The notes under the pieces were generated by a model. The model did no database searches and had not been told where the DNA came from. It saw only the letters and a list, made by a program, of their open reading frames with translations. Below are positions 24,972 through 32,991 of a stretch of DNA of 39,217 bases, one piece after another. A program made the translations under genes and the position numbers. Source of the DNA: Mycolicibacterium septicum DSM 44393 (GTDB lineage: Bacteria; Actinomycetota; Actinomycetes; Mycobacteriales; Mycobacteriaceae); NCBI RefSeq assembly GCF_000455325.1, contig NZ_HG322951.1:3634833-3674049 (forward strand). Direction: 5' to 3'. Each line of letters begins with the position of its first letter. Position 1 is the stretch's first letter.

Positions 24972-25529
24972 TCAGCGGGTAGGTGTCGGCGTCACACCGA
25001 ACGAATCCTCGACGCGTCGCTCGAATTCCTGCTCGCACTGCTGCTGGGCCGCGGTGTCGTCGCCCGCGCGCTGCAGGCACTCCACATAGTCGTGGCCGCC
25101 GACGTCGTTGAACCAGCGTTCACCGTAGTGCACCCAGATGCCGATGAACACCAGCGACAACACACAGGCGATGGCGCCGAGCACGATCCCGGAGACGGCG
25201 ACGCCGCCATTGGTGGCCTCGCCGCGTCGGCTGCGTGCTTGGCCGAGGAATCCGAGGATTACGGCGGTGACGCCGAATACCAGCCCGCCGATCACCGACC
25301 ACGTCAACAGCAGGGCGAAGATCGCGATCACGAGCGCCGCGATGCCCAGCCCGTTGGCGGGGCCGCGTTGGATCGGTTGCATCGGGTAACCGCCGTACGG
25401 CGGCGGGGCCGGAGGGTAGGCCCCGGGATAAGCGCCCGGCGGCGGCCCGTAGGGGTACGCCGGTGGCGGGGGAGGTCCGGCCGGCTGTGGCTCGTCAGAC
25501 CCGGGCGGGTTGGATCGCTCGTCGGTCAT
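24972..25529 (-). CDS. DUF4190 membrane protein with proline-rich N-terminus
   Basis: 185 residues. Residues 1-55 are Pro/Gly/Tyr-rich (PPPPPAYPYGPPPGAYPGAY) and probably disordered in the cytoplasm. Two hydrophobic helices follow (about 62-95 and 107-130), forming the DUF4190 domain with the loop GQARSRRGEATNGGVAVSG between them. The C-terminal 50 residues should lie outside the membrane and hold two cysteines (in VECLQRAG and QQQCEQEF) that could form a disulfide. It starts 11 bases after the intended stop of cydC on the same strand, so it may be a fifth gene of the cyd transcript. Function unknown. Confidence 0.85.
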   Translation of the reverse strand: MTDERSNPPGSDEPQPAGPPPPPAYPYGPPPGAYPGAYPPAPPPYGGYPMQPIQRGPANGLGIAALVIAIFALLLTWSVIGGLVFGVTAVILGFLGQARSRRGEATNGGVAVSGIVLGAIACVLSLVFIGIWVHYGERWFNDVGGHDYVECLQRAGDDTAAQQQCEQEFERRVEDSFGVTPTPTR

Positions 25530-27073
25530 GCCTGTGAGGTTACTCGCTGATCGCTGCGCCGGGTTGTGGGCAACGGACGACGGGACAGTCGAGCGTGTCG
25601 GGAAGATGATGGGTGGCGACGACGATGGCCCGCTCGGCGGCGAACCAACCACCCGGAGTGAGGATTTCGGTGAGGGATCCGTTGACCGTCGGCGGCGTCG
25701 AGGTTCTCGGTCGGCTCGTCGAGCAGGACGACGGAGAAATCTGACAGCAGCACCCTGGCCAGGAGCAGCCGGCGTCGCTGTCCGGCCGACACGGCGGTGT
25801 GGCCGCCTTCGAGTACGGTCGACAACCCTTCGGGCAGGCCGGCCAGCCAGTCGGCGAGGCCGACACGCTGGATCGCGGACAGCAGTTCCGGATCGGTGGC
25901 ATCCCCGCGGACGACGAGCAGATTGTCCCGGACAGTCGTCTCGAAGATGTGCGCATCTTCGGCGAAAAACGCTGCACACCTGGAACTTCCGTTGAGTTTG
26001 TCGGCCAGTGCCATGAGCAGGGTGGTCTTGCCCGAGCCACTGGGGCCGACGACGGCGAGCCGCCCCCCGGCCGGCAGATCGACCGGGGGAGCCGCAGGCC
26101 GCAGGCGGGCCGCGGGGTCGCTCTCGGTGAGTTCGAGGAGACGCCGTGCGGCGATGCGGGCCTTGGTGAGCCCGACGGCGGCGTCGGGGAGGGCGGTGGT
26201 TGCCTCGAAGGCCGACAACGGCAACAGCATCAGGATGGCGAGGGTGGTCGGCGCGGTCGTGGGAGCCAGTGCGATGCCGGCGATGACGGCGCCCACGACG
26301 CTGGCGCCGATGGCGATGCTGGGCATGGCAGCGGCCCGCGCCGCGGGGGCCGCTGCGCGGTCGGCGGCCCGCCCCCAGTCGCGGTGGTGGCGCTCAGCGG
26401 TGGCGATCACCCCGTCGAGCCGTCCGCTCACCCGCAGTTCGGGCGCGTACTCGAGGGCCAGCATCGTCGCGGAATCACGGTCACTACGGTGTTGAACCGC
26501 AACGGATTCCGCAGCGGCCGCCGCACGGGCCGTGAGAGCGGGGGCCACCACTCCGGCGATCAGCAGGCACAGTCCCAACACGGCGGCGGCGCTCGGTGAG
26601 ATGAGTGCAATGACGCCGACGGATATGCAGCTGAGCACCGTGGCCACCCCGATCGGCAACACCGAGCGCACCACCACATCGGCCAGTTCATCGACGGAAC
26701 TCCCGACCCGGGCCACCAATTCACCACTGGGCAGCCGCATCGCGTCGTCTTCGGGTCCGGTGGCGAGCTTGCGGTAGAGCCCGGTGCGGGCGTTGGCTGC
26801 CGCCCGCAGTGCCGTGTCGTGCGCCGCCAGTCGCTGGCAGTAGCCGAGGACACCGCGCGAGATGCCCAGCGCACGTACCGCGACGACGGCCACGGACAGG
26901 TCGAGGATCGGGGGCATCTGCCAGGCGCGGGTGATCAACCATGCCGAGACACCCGCCAGGGCCAGGGCACTGCCGAGCGACAGCACACCGAGAACGCCGG
27001 CCAGGATCAGCCGACTCAACCGGGGGCGCAGCAGTTCCAGCGTCAGCCGCAGCAACGGATCACGACGAAACAT
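25526..27073 (-). CDS. cydC: CydC subunit of CydDC thiol exporter, frameshifted near the C-terminus
   Basis: CydC pairs with CydD to form the ABC exporter of glutathione/cysteine-type reductants needed for cytochrome bd assembly. The membrane domain (residues 1 to about 300) and the nucleotide domain are clear: Walker A GPSGSGKTT, signature VSAGQRRRL and Walker B VVLLDEPTENLD. After DAADGQRI the frame turns into an Arg/Ser-rich string and stops at 25526. One base removed from the GGG at 25674-25676 (CCC in the mRNA) restores family sequence: LTEILTPGGWFAAERAIVVATHHLP, with the H-loop His, ending at 25540. It is a real mutation or a sequencing error. ATG 27073 is taken as start; GTG 27082 is also possible. 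It overlaps cydD by 14 nt. Confidence 0.85.
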   Translation of the reverse strand: MFRRDPLLRLTLELLRPRLSRLILAGVLGVLSLGSALALAGVSAWLITRAWQMPPILDLSVAVVAVRALGISRGVLGYCQRLAAHDTALRAAANARTGLYRKLATGPEDDAMRLPSGELVARVGSSVDELADVVVRSVLPIGVATVLSCISVGVIALISPSAAAVLGLCLLIAGVVAPALTARAAAAAESVAVQHRSDRDSATMLALEYAPELRVSGRLDGVIATAERHHRDWGRAADRAAAPAARAAAMPSIAIGASVVGAVIAGIALAPTTAPTTLAILMLLPLSAFEATTALPDAAVGLTKARIAARRLLELTESDPAARLRPAAPPVDLPAGGRLAVVGPSGSGKTTLLMALADKLNGSSRCAAFFAEDAHIFETTVRDNLLVVRGDATDPELLSAIQRVGLADWLAGLPEGLSTVLEGGHTAVSAGQRRRLLLARVLLSDFSVVLLDEPTENLDAADGQRIPHRNPHSGWLVRRRAGHRRRHPSSSRHARLSRRPLPTTRRSDQRVTSQA

Positions 27074-28667
27074 GAACGGCACCAATCGTGATCACCCGAT
27101 CGGCGATGGCCAGTATCGGGTCCCGGTGCCCGACCACCACCACCGTGGCGCCGGCATGTGCCCGTGCGACGACGGCCTGCAGCACCCGCTGCTCCAGAGC
27201 GGCGTCCAGGTGAGCGGTGGGCTCGTCGAGCAGCAACAACTGCGCGGACGACCCGAGGGTGCGGGCGAGTCCCAGCCGTTGTCGTTGGCCGAGGGACAAA
27301 CCGACGCCGGTGCGACCGATCTGGGTGTCGAGGCCGTCGGGAAGATCGTCGAGAACGTCGTCGAATCCGGCGTCGCGGCAGGCTCGGTCCAGGTCGGTCA
27401 GAGGTCCCAGCAGCTCCAGGTTTTCGCGGACGGTGCCGGGTATGAGGACCGGACGGTGGGGAAGCCAGGCGATACTGTGCCACCACGTCGTCAGATCCAG
27501 CTCGGCGACATCGACGCCGTCGACCCGCACTGGCCCCGACGGCAGCGCGGTCAAGCCGAGAATCGCCTGCAGCGCAGTAGATTTTCCGGCCCCGTTGGGT
27601 CCCGTCAGCACGGTGACCCGGCCGGGTTCGATCGCCGGGCCCAGACCGTCCAGCTCGATTGTCGGTGCGGAGTTCGGCACCCGGACGCCACCTTGGACCG
27701 GCGCATGCGTCTCGCACAGCCGAAAAGCTTGTTCCGCGGCCGTTTTGCCGTCCTGCGCGGCGTGAAAGGCCGCGCCCACCCGGCGTAGCGGCCAGAACAC
27801 CTCGGGGGCCAGCAGCAGGACCGTCAACCCGGCCGCGAGGGTTATCTCGCCGTAGACCAGCCGCACACCGACACTCACCGCCACCAGGGCCACGCCGAGG
27901 GTGGCCAGCAGCTCCAGCACCAACGAGGACAGGAACGCGATCCGTAGCGTCGCCATCGCCGAGCGGCGGTGCGCAGCAGCCAGTTCGGTGATCCGCTGTA
28001 CCGATCCGGCGGCCCGGCCGAGGGCACGCAGTGTCGGGATGCCTGCCACCAGATCGAGCAGCCGGGCCTGCAGCGTGGTCATCGCTGCCAGCGCGGCGGC
28101 CGAGCGCTCGGCGGTGACCAGGCCGATCAGCACCATGAAGATCGGGATCAGGGGCAGCGCGATCACCACGATCGCGGCGGCCTGCAGGTCGTAGCAGGCC
28201 ATCACCACCACCGCCACCGGAGTGAGGATCGCGGCCTGAACCACCGCGGGCAGATAGCCGGTGAAGTAGGGACGCAGGCCGTCCAGGCCCCGGGTCACCA
28301 CTGCCGCAGCGGCGTCACGGTCGGCCGCCAATCGCCTCGGCGGAAGGGAGGTCACCGAGCGCAGTACCTGGCCGGACAACTCGCCGATCACTGCGGTCGC
28401 GCCGCGCTGCGACAGCCGGCCCTGGAGCCACTGCGCGGCCGCGCGCAGAAGCCAGAGCGCAGACAGCGTGACGATGGCCGCGCCGTGGCGGGTCGCCGAG
28501 CCCGGATCGGTGATGATCCCGGCGACGATGTGAGCCAGCACAACGGCTGCCGCGATCGTGCTGGCGCTGATGGTTACGCCGCACCCTACTGTCGCCAGGA
28601 GGTGGTGCCGCAGTGCCGTCGTCGATCCGGTGGCGCCGCGGACGCCGAGTGCTCGCCAGAGATTCAG
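27060..28667 (-). CDS. cydD: CydD subunit of CydDC thiol exporter
   Basis: CydD is the partner half-transporter of CydC, with a fused six-helix membrane domain and ATPase. About 535 residues. Walker A is GPNGAGKST, the signature LSLGQRQRL, Walker B LLLLDEPTAHLD and the H-loop VVVGHRD, all intact. No ATG, GTG or TTG occurs in frame between the overlapping cydB sequence and a GTG about 43 codons inside the domain, which would remove the first helix. A CTG at 28667 overlaps the cydB stop (CTGA) and begins LNLWRALGVRG, just before the first helix; I take this as the likely start. The CTG start is inference; the product is firm. Confidence 0.88.
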   Translation of the reverse strand: MNLWRALGVRGATGSTTALRHHLLATVGCGVTISASTIAAAVVLAHIVAGIITDPGSATRHGAAIVTLSALWLLRAAAQWLQGRLSQRGATAVIGELSGQVLRSVTSLPPRRLAADRDAAAAVVTRGLDGLRPYFTGYLPAVVQAAILTPVAVVVMACYDLQAAAIVVIALPLIPIFMVLIGLVTAERSAAALAAMTTLQARLLDLVAGIPTLRALGRAAGSVQRITELAAAHRRSAMATLRIAFLSSLVLELLATLGVALVAVSVGVRLVYGEITLAAGLTVLLLAPEVFWPLRRVGAAFHAAQDGKTAAEQAFRLCETHAPVQGGVRVPNSAPTIELDGLGPAIEPGRVTVLTGPNGAGKSTALQAILGLTALPSGPVRVDGVDVAELDLTTWWHSIAWLPHRPVLIPGTVRENLELLGPLTDLDRACRDAGFDDVLDDLPDGLDTQIGRTGVGLSLGQRQRLGLARTLGSSAQLLLLDEPTAHLDAALEQRVLQAVVARAHAGATVVVVGHRDPILAIADRVITIGAVHVSS

Positions 28668-29704
28668 GCTGACCGCCGAGACAGTCCGATGGGGGCCGGG
28701 ATGCGATCCGCTGAAATCCGTTTGCGGAACACCCAGTACGTCCAGCCCTGGTACACCAGAACCAGAGGCAGCAGTGTCAACGAGGCCCAGGTCATGATCT
28801 TCAAGGTGTACGGGGTCGACGAGCCGTTGTAGACCGTCACGCCCCAATCGGGGTTCAGGGTCGAGGGCAGCAGGTGCGGGTACATCGCACCGAACAGCAG
28901 GATCACGACGGATGCGACGACCACCACGGTGGCGACGAATGCCCACCCTTCCCGCGACCGCGACCACATGAGCGCGACCGAGATCAGCAGCGCGACGACC
29001 GCGACCGCCAGTGGCGCCCAGGTCCACGCCTTGCCGTGGGCCAGCTGCGTCCACAGGCCGAAGCCGCCGGCCAACAGGATCACCGGCAAGCTCAGTGCCC
29101 GGGCGAAGCGGAACGCATCATCGCGCACGGGCCCAGCGGTTTTCAGGGCGATGAACACCGAACCGTAGTACGCGAACAACGAAGCCGTGGCCAGCCCGCC
29201 GAGCAGGGTGTACGCGTTGAGTACGTCACCGACGGCGTTGTTGACTCGATGGTCGGCGTCAATCGGCAATCCGCGCACCAGGATTGCGAAGGCGACGCCC
29301 CAGAGTATGGCGGGCAACCACGAGCCCGCGGCGATGCCGATGTCAGCCCATTTGCGCCACTTGGGGTCATCGATCTTGCCGCGCCACTCGATACCGACGA
29401 CGCGCAGGATCATCCCGAACAGAATTGCCAGCAGCGGCAGGTACAGCGCCGAGAACATGGTTGCGTACCAGTTCGGAAATGCGGCGAACATCGCGGCACC
29501 GGCCGTGATCAGCCACACCTCGTTGCCGTCCCACACCGGGCCGATTGTGTTGAGTACCGCCCGCCTGCGGCTTTCCGGATCGCCCTCGCCTGTGCTGCCC
29601 AGCGGGGCCATCAACATCCCGACGCCGAAGTCAAAGCCTTCCAGTACCACGAATCCGAGGAACAGAGCGGCGATGAGTATGAACCAGAGTTCTTGGAGTC
29701 CCAT
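28664..29704 (-). CDS. cydB: Cytochrome bd oxidase subunit II
   Basis: CydB is the structural second subunit of the cytochrome bd quinol oxidase in the cytoplasmic membrane. 346 residues with eight or nine hydrophobic helices. The N-terminal MGLQELWFILIAALFLGFVVLEGFDFGVG pattern is typical, and GPVWDGNEVWLITAGAAMFAAFP is the family's most conserved block, carrying the Trp-Asp-Gly-Asn-Glu residues linked to proton supply. It begins 15 bases after cydA ends and overlaps cydD at its stop. Confidence 0.96.
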   Translation of the reverse strand: MGLQELWFILIAALFLGFVVLEGFDFGVGMLMAPLGSTGEGDPESRRRAVLNTIGPVWDGNEVWLITAGAAMFAAFPNWYATMFSALYLPLLAILFGMILRVVGIEWRGKIDDPKWRKWADIGIAAGSWLPAILWGVAFAILVRGLPIDADHRVNNAVGDVLNAYTLLGGLATASLFAYYGSVFIALKTAGPVRDDAFRFARALSLPVILLAGGFGLWTQLAHGKAWTWAPLAVAVVALLISVALMWSRSREGWAFVATVVVVASVVILLFGAMYPHLLPSTLNPDWGVTVYNGSSTPYTLKIMTWASLTLLPLVLVYQGWTYWVFRKRISADRIPAPIGLSRRSA

Positions 29705-29719
29705 CTGAGATCAGTCCTC

Positions 29720-31213
29720 TCAGTACGCGAACGACAACGGGGCAGATTCGTCCTCGCCGGGAGGCGCGGGCGGTGCCGGCTCGGAATCGTGTTCCTGAGG
29801 CCCTTCGGTCACATAGCGCCGCATGAGCCAGAACCAGACGACCGCAAGGACGCCGTAGAGCAGGGTGAAGACCCCGAGGGAGAAGAACACCGTGCCGGCC
29901 GAATGATCCGACACGCCTTGTTGCACGGTGAGCCTCACCATCTGGTCACCGGTCGGATTGGGTACCACCACCCAGGGTTGCCGACCCATCTCGGTGAACA
30001 CCCAGCCGGCGGAATTGGCCAGGAACGGTGTCGGCAGGGTGATCAGCGCGAAGATGCCGAACCACCGCTGATCGGGGAGGCGACGACCACGGGTGAGCCA
30101 CAGCGCCAGCAGGGCGAACGCCAGCGGTACTGCCATGAGGCCGATCATGGCCCGGAACGACCAGTAGGTGACGAACAGGTTCGGCCGGTAGTCGCCGGGG
30201 CCGAACTTGGCTTCGTACTTCTGTTGCAGGTCGTTGACGCCCTCCAGGGTCACGCCGCTGAACTTGCCTTCTGCCAGGAAGGGCAGCACGTAGGGAACCT
30301 CGATCACGTGGTTCACGCTGGCGCAGTTGTTGTGCGTGCCGACGGTCAGGACCGAGAAGTCCGGATCGGTCTGCGTGTCGCACAGTGACTCGGCCGAAGC
30401 CATTTTCATGGGCTGCTGGACGAACATCAGCTTGCCCTGGACATCACCGGTGAGGAACAACACGACCACGGCCGCCAATGCGACCAAGCTGCCCAGAATC
30501 GTTGCCGGCCGGTACATCCCGGCGGAGTCGCGCGCGCCTTCTGCCTCCGGGGTGTCCAGCGCCTCGCCGCGAGCGGCCCTGCGCCGGTCGCGCACCATCA
30601 GCCACGCGCTCACGGTCGCGACGAACGTGCCTGCGGTGAGCAGCGATCCGGCGACCACATGCAGGAACGCCCACACCGCAGTGTTGTTGCTCAGCAGGGC
30701 ACCGAAGTCGATCAGCTCCGCGCGGCCACTCTCAGGGTTGAACTTCGCCCCGACGGGATGCTGCATGAACGAGTTCGCCGCGATGATGAAGAAGGCCGAC
30801 GCGTTGACGGCGAAGGCCACCATCCAGATGCAGAACAGGTGGACGGCCCGGGGCAGTCGCGTCCAGCCGAAGATCCACAATCCGATGAACGTGGACTCGA
30901 CGAAGAACGCGACCAGACCCTCGAATGCCAGCGGAGCGCCGAAGATGTCGCCGACGAAGCGCGAGTATTCGCTCCAGTTCATGCCGAACTGGAATTCCTG
31001 CACGATGCCGGTCGCGACACCGATCGCGAAGTTGATCAGGAAGAGCTTGCCGAAGAACCGGGTCAGCCGATACCAGCTGTCGTTCCCGGTGACCACCCAC
31101 ACCGTCTGCATCACGGCGATCAGCGGTGCCAACCCGATGGTCAGCGGAACGAATATGAAGTGATAAACGGTGGTGATGCCGAACTGCCACCGTGATACGT
31201 CCAAAGCGTCCAT
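29720..31213 (-). CDS. cydA: Cytochrome bd oxidase subunit I
   Basis: CydA carries hemes b558, b595 and d and oxidises menaquinol while reducing oxygen; it supports respiration at low oxygen and resistance to cytochrome bcc inhibitors. 497 residues, about nine helices. His18 in VYHFIFVPLTIGL is the high-spin heme ligand; FQFGMNWSEYSRFVGDIFGAPLA and FFVESTFIGLW contain the conserved Glu of the heme d/b595 site; the second b558 region is WSFRAMIGL. The quinol (Q) loop around residues 255-340 is of the short type. It is the first gene of cydABDC, with a promoter and dyad at 31242-31264. Confidence 0.96.
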   Translation of the reverse strand: MDALDVSRWQFGITTVYHFIFVPLTIGLAPLIAVMQTVWVVTGNDSWYRLTRFFGKLFLINFAIGVATGIVQEFQFGMNWSEYSRFVGDIFGAPLAFEGLVAFFVESTFIGLWIFGWTRLPRAVHLFCIWMVAFAVNASAFFIIAANSFMQHPVGAKFNPESGRAELIDFGALLSNNTAVWAFLHVVAGSLLTAGTFVATVSAWLMVRDRRRAARGEALDTPEAEGARDSAGMYRPATILGSLVALAAVVVLFLTGDVQGKLMFVQQPMKMASAESLCDTQTDPDFSVLTVGTHNNCASVNHVIEVPYVLPFLAEGKFSGVTLEGVNDLQQKYEAKFGPGDYRPNLFVTYWSFRAMIGLMAVPLAFALLALWLTRGRRLPDQRWFGIFALITLPTPFLANSAGWVFTEMGRQPWVVVPNPTGDQMVRLTVQQGVSDHSAGTVFFSLGVFTLLYGVLAVVWFWLMRRYVTEGPQEHDSEPAPPAPPGEDESAPLSFAY

Positions 31214-31241
31214 CTGGCCCTACTTCCGAGGTCTCAGACCA

Positions 31242-31264
31242 ATCTACGACGGAGTGTAGTAGAT
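31242..31264 (-). promoter_or_regulatory. cydA promoter -10 within a 23-bp dyad (candidate operator)
   Basis: ATCTACGAC (31242-31250) and GTAGTAGAT (31256-31264) are inverted repeats matching at eight of nine positions around GGAGT. On the minus strand the same bases contain TACACT (31258 to 31253), a good -10 box placing the cydA transcript start near 31246, about 33 bases before the ATG. A factor bound to the dyad would cover the -10 and start point. It does not resemble the CRP-type TGTGA-N6-TCACA site known for mycobacterial cyd control. Confidence 0.5.
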
Positions 31265-31273
31265 GGTTCGGGG

Positions 31274-31320
31274 CCAGGCGCCGACCTTGACCGGTGTCTT
31301 ACGTCACCGGAGGCGCCTGG
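31274..31320 (-). terminator. Nested hairpin at the end of the DUF308 gene
   Basis: CCAGGCGCC (31274-31282) pairs perfectly with GGCGCCTGG (31312-31320); inside, CCGGTG (31291-31296) pairs with CACCGG (31305-31310). The stop codon of the DUF308 gene (TAA at 31301-31299) is in the inner loop. There is no T-run. It should separate the DUF308 transcript from cydA downstream and overlaps where the cydA -35 would lie. Confidence 0.6.
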
Positions 31321-31889
31321 TGTGAGATTGCGGCTTTGAGCTTCTTGGCGTCGCTGCGGATTCCGAAGGCCGAGATGACCTCGAAGACCCCGACGACGAT
31401 CAGGATGATGCCGGTGACCTGAGTCAGGGCGACCAGGCCTTCCAACGGGGCGACGAACATGATGATGCCGGCGAGGACGCTGACGATGCCGAGGATGATC
31501 TCCCAGATGCGCCCAGGCAGGGAGGGGTCCCCGATGGCCGACATCGCTGTGGCGACGCCGCGGAAGATGAACCCGACACCGATCCAGATCGCCAGCAGCT
31601 CGATCGAATTGTCCAGGTTCATGAAGCAGAGGACGGCCAGCACGAGTGCCGCGGCGCCGCCGATGAACAGCAACACGCGGCCACCGACCGACGAACGGAT
31701 GCTGAAGGCCAATACGAGCTGCGAGATACCCGTGATCAACAGATAAGCGCCGAAAAAGATGGCGGTGACGAAGATTGCAGCACCGGGTCGGATGAAAACG
31801 AGGATTCCGAGGAGGATGGCAAGGATGCCGGTGACCAATGCCGTCTTCCACAGGTGCGGCAACAAGCTTGGGGCAGCGGTGGTTTCCAT
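31299..31889 (-). CDS. HdeD/DUF308 family membrane protein
   Basis: 196 residues from ATG 31889 (202 from an in-frame ATG at 31907). Six hydrophobic helices arranged as repeated hairpins, with the DUF308 pattern: first block WKTALVTGILAILLGILVFIRPGAA, then FGAYLLITGISQLVLAF, and a repeat at about 95-180 (IGVGFIFRGVATAMSAI; VSVLAGIIMFVAP). HdeD is linked to acid and general stress in E. coli; the role in mycobacteria is unknown. A gene of this family lies next to cydA in M. tuberculosis (Rv1624c). It is transcribed from its own promoter and closed by the hairpin at 31274-31320. Confidence 0.88.
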   Translation of the reverse strand: METTAAPSLLPHLWKTALVTGILAILLGILVFIRPGAAIFVTAIFFGAYLLITGISQLVLAFSIRSSVGGRVLLFIGGAAALVLAVLCFMNLDNSIELLAIWIGVGFIFRGVATAMSAIGDPSLPGRIWEIILGIVSVLAGIIMFVAPLEGLVALTQVTGIILIVVGVFEVISAFGIRSDAKKLKAAISHQAPPVT

Positions 31890-31926
31890 GGTCGCAGTCT
31901 GGCACATACAGCGGCCCTGAACACGG

Positions 31927-31932
31927 ATTTTA
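31927..31932 (-). promoter_or_regulatory. -10 box of the DUF308 gene
   Basis: TAAAAT on the minus strand (31932 to 31927) lies about 38 bases before ATG 31889. The sequence upstream is shared with the divergent amino-acid transporter gene. Confidence 0.45.
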
Positions 31933-31961
31933 CGGTACGGCTGTGGCGCTGAAGCATGCTC

Positions 31962-31977
31962 GTTAAGGTTCCGTTAC
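31962..31977. promoter_or_regulatory. 11-bp-spaced GTTA repeats, possible GlnR-type site
   Basis: GTTAA (31962-31966) and GTTAC (31973-31977) are separated by six bases, so they recur at one helical turn; on the minus strand this reads GTAAC-N6-TTAAC. GlnR boxes in actinobacteria have the layout GTnAC-N6-GAAAC. The first half fits, the second only partly. A third CGTTA, within the palindrome CGTTAACG, is at 32003-32010. The site is about 90 bases before the amino-acid importer gene. Confidence 0.25.
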
Positions 31978-32063
31978 CGGCGCTGCATCCCCGGCCGGAG
32001 GCCGTTAACGTCTCCGTTTTGGGATAGCCCGAGCCCAGCCGCAGACAGAGAGAAGAGGCAACC

Positions 32064-32984
32064 GTGACTGTTGGATGTCGTCCCCGACGAAGCAAGATGT
32101 GGCGTTTCGCGGTGGTGGTTGCCGCGAGCGGTGCGCTCGTGATGTCGGGCTGCGCGAACAATACCGAATCCGGTGGGTCCGAAACCAAGACGACGACCGC
32201 GGCAAAGGTTGAGAAGGTCGACTCGATCGCCAACACCCTGCCGGAGCCGATCAAGTCGAGCGGCAAACTCATCGTCGGTACCGACCCGTCCTACCCGCCC
32301 AACGAGTTCAAGGATCCCGCCGGGCAGATCATTGGCTTCGACGTCGATTTGATGAATGCGATCGCCGCCACCCTGGGCCTCACCCCGGAGTACCGGGCGT
32401 CGTTGTTCGACAAGATCATCCCGTCGGTACAGGGCGGAAACTACAACGTCGGCATGTCGTCGTTCACCGACTCGAAGAAGCGCGAGGAGCAGGTGGACTT
32501 CGTGACCTACTTCAGTGCCGGTTCGGCGTGGGCGCAGAAGGTCGGTGCGGGGATCAACCCGGAGGATGCCTGCGGCAAGAAGATCGCGGTGCAGACGGCC
32601 ACGGTGCAGGACACCGACGAACTGCCGGCGCGCAGCGAGAAGTGTGTCAAGGACGGCAAGCCTGCGATCCAGGTCGTGAAGTTCGACGACCAGACTGCGG
32701 CCACCAGTGCGGTCATGCTCGGGCAGGCTGACGCCATGTCGGCCGATTCGCCGGTGACGGCGTACGCGATCAAGCAGAGCAACGGAAAGCTTGAGGCGGC
32801 AGGGGACGTGTTCGATTCCGCCCCGTACGGCTGGGCGGTGCAGAAGGGCTCGCCACTGGCGGCGTCACTGCAGCAGGCTCTGCAACACCTTATCGACAAC
32901 GGTGTCTACAAGCAGGTGGCCGCGAACTGGGGTGCCGAGAACGGGATGATCGAGAAGCCGGTCGTCAACGGTGCAATCAACTGA
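32064..32984 (+). CDS. Polar amino-acid ABC transporter substrate-binding lipoprotein
   Basis: 306 residues. The signal peptide has a basic start (CRPRRSKMWR), a hydrophobic core and a lipobox VMSGC with Cys30 as the lipid-bearing residue, a substrate for the Lgt encoded in the same window. The mature part is a family 3 solute-binding protein: LIVGTDPSYPPNEFKD, GFDVDLMNAIAATLG, GGNYNVGMSSFTDSKKREEQVDFV and IAVQTATVQDTDE are characteristic. Substrate is probably a polar or acidic amino acid; which one cannot be said. Start GTG 32064 follows the purine run AGAGAGAAGAGG (32047-32058). First gene of an importer operon. Confidence 0.92.
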   Translation: MTVGCRPRRSKMWRFAVVVAASGALVMSGCANNTESGGSETKTTTAAKVEKVDSIANTLPEPIKSSGKLIVGTDPSYPPNEFKDPAGQIIGFDVDLMNAIAATLGLTPEYRASLFDKIIPSVQGGNYNVGMSSFTDSKKREEQVDFVTYFSAGSAWAQKVGAGINPEDACGKKIAVQTATVQDTDELPARSEKCVKDGKPAIQVVKFDDQTAATSAVMLGQADAMSADSPVTAYAIKQSNGKLEAAGDVFDSAPYGWAVQKGSPLAASLQQALQHLIDNGVYKQVAANWGAENGMIEKPVVNGAIN

Positions 32985-32991
32985 GCCGCCG

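Noticed and set aside
25526..25540. ATGA overlap of the as-written cydC stop with the DUF4190 start, as evidence that the longer frame is real
   Set aside because: The other frame restores the conserved H-loop and a normal CydC end, which outweighs a chance four-base overlap.
25670..25680. Programmed +1 frameshift in cydC
   Set aside because: No downstream pseudoknot, upstream Shine-Dalgarno-like stimulator or known slippery codon context was seen; indel or sequencing error is simpler.
28668..29054. Long N-terminal extension of cydD reading through cydB
   Set aside because: The extension is out-of-frame cydB sequence with no homology to CydD; cydB itself is complete on the same strand.
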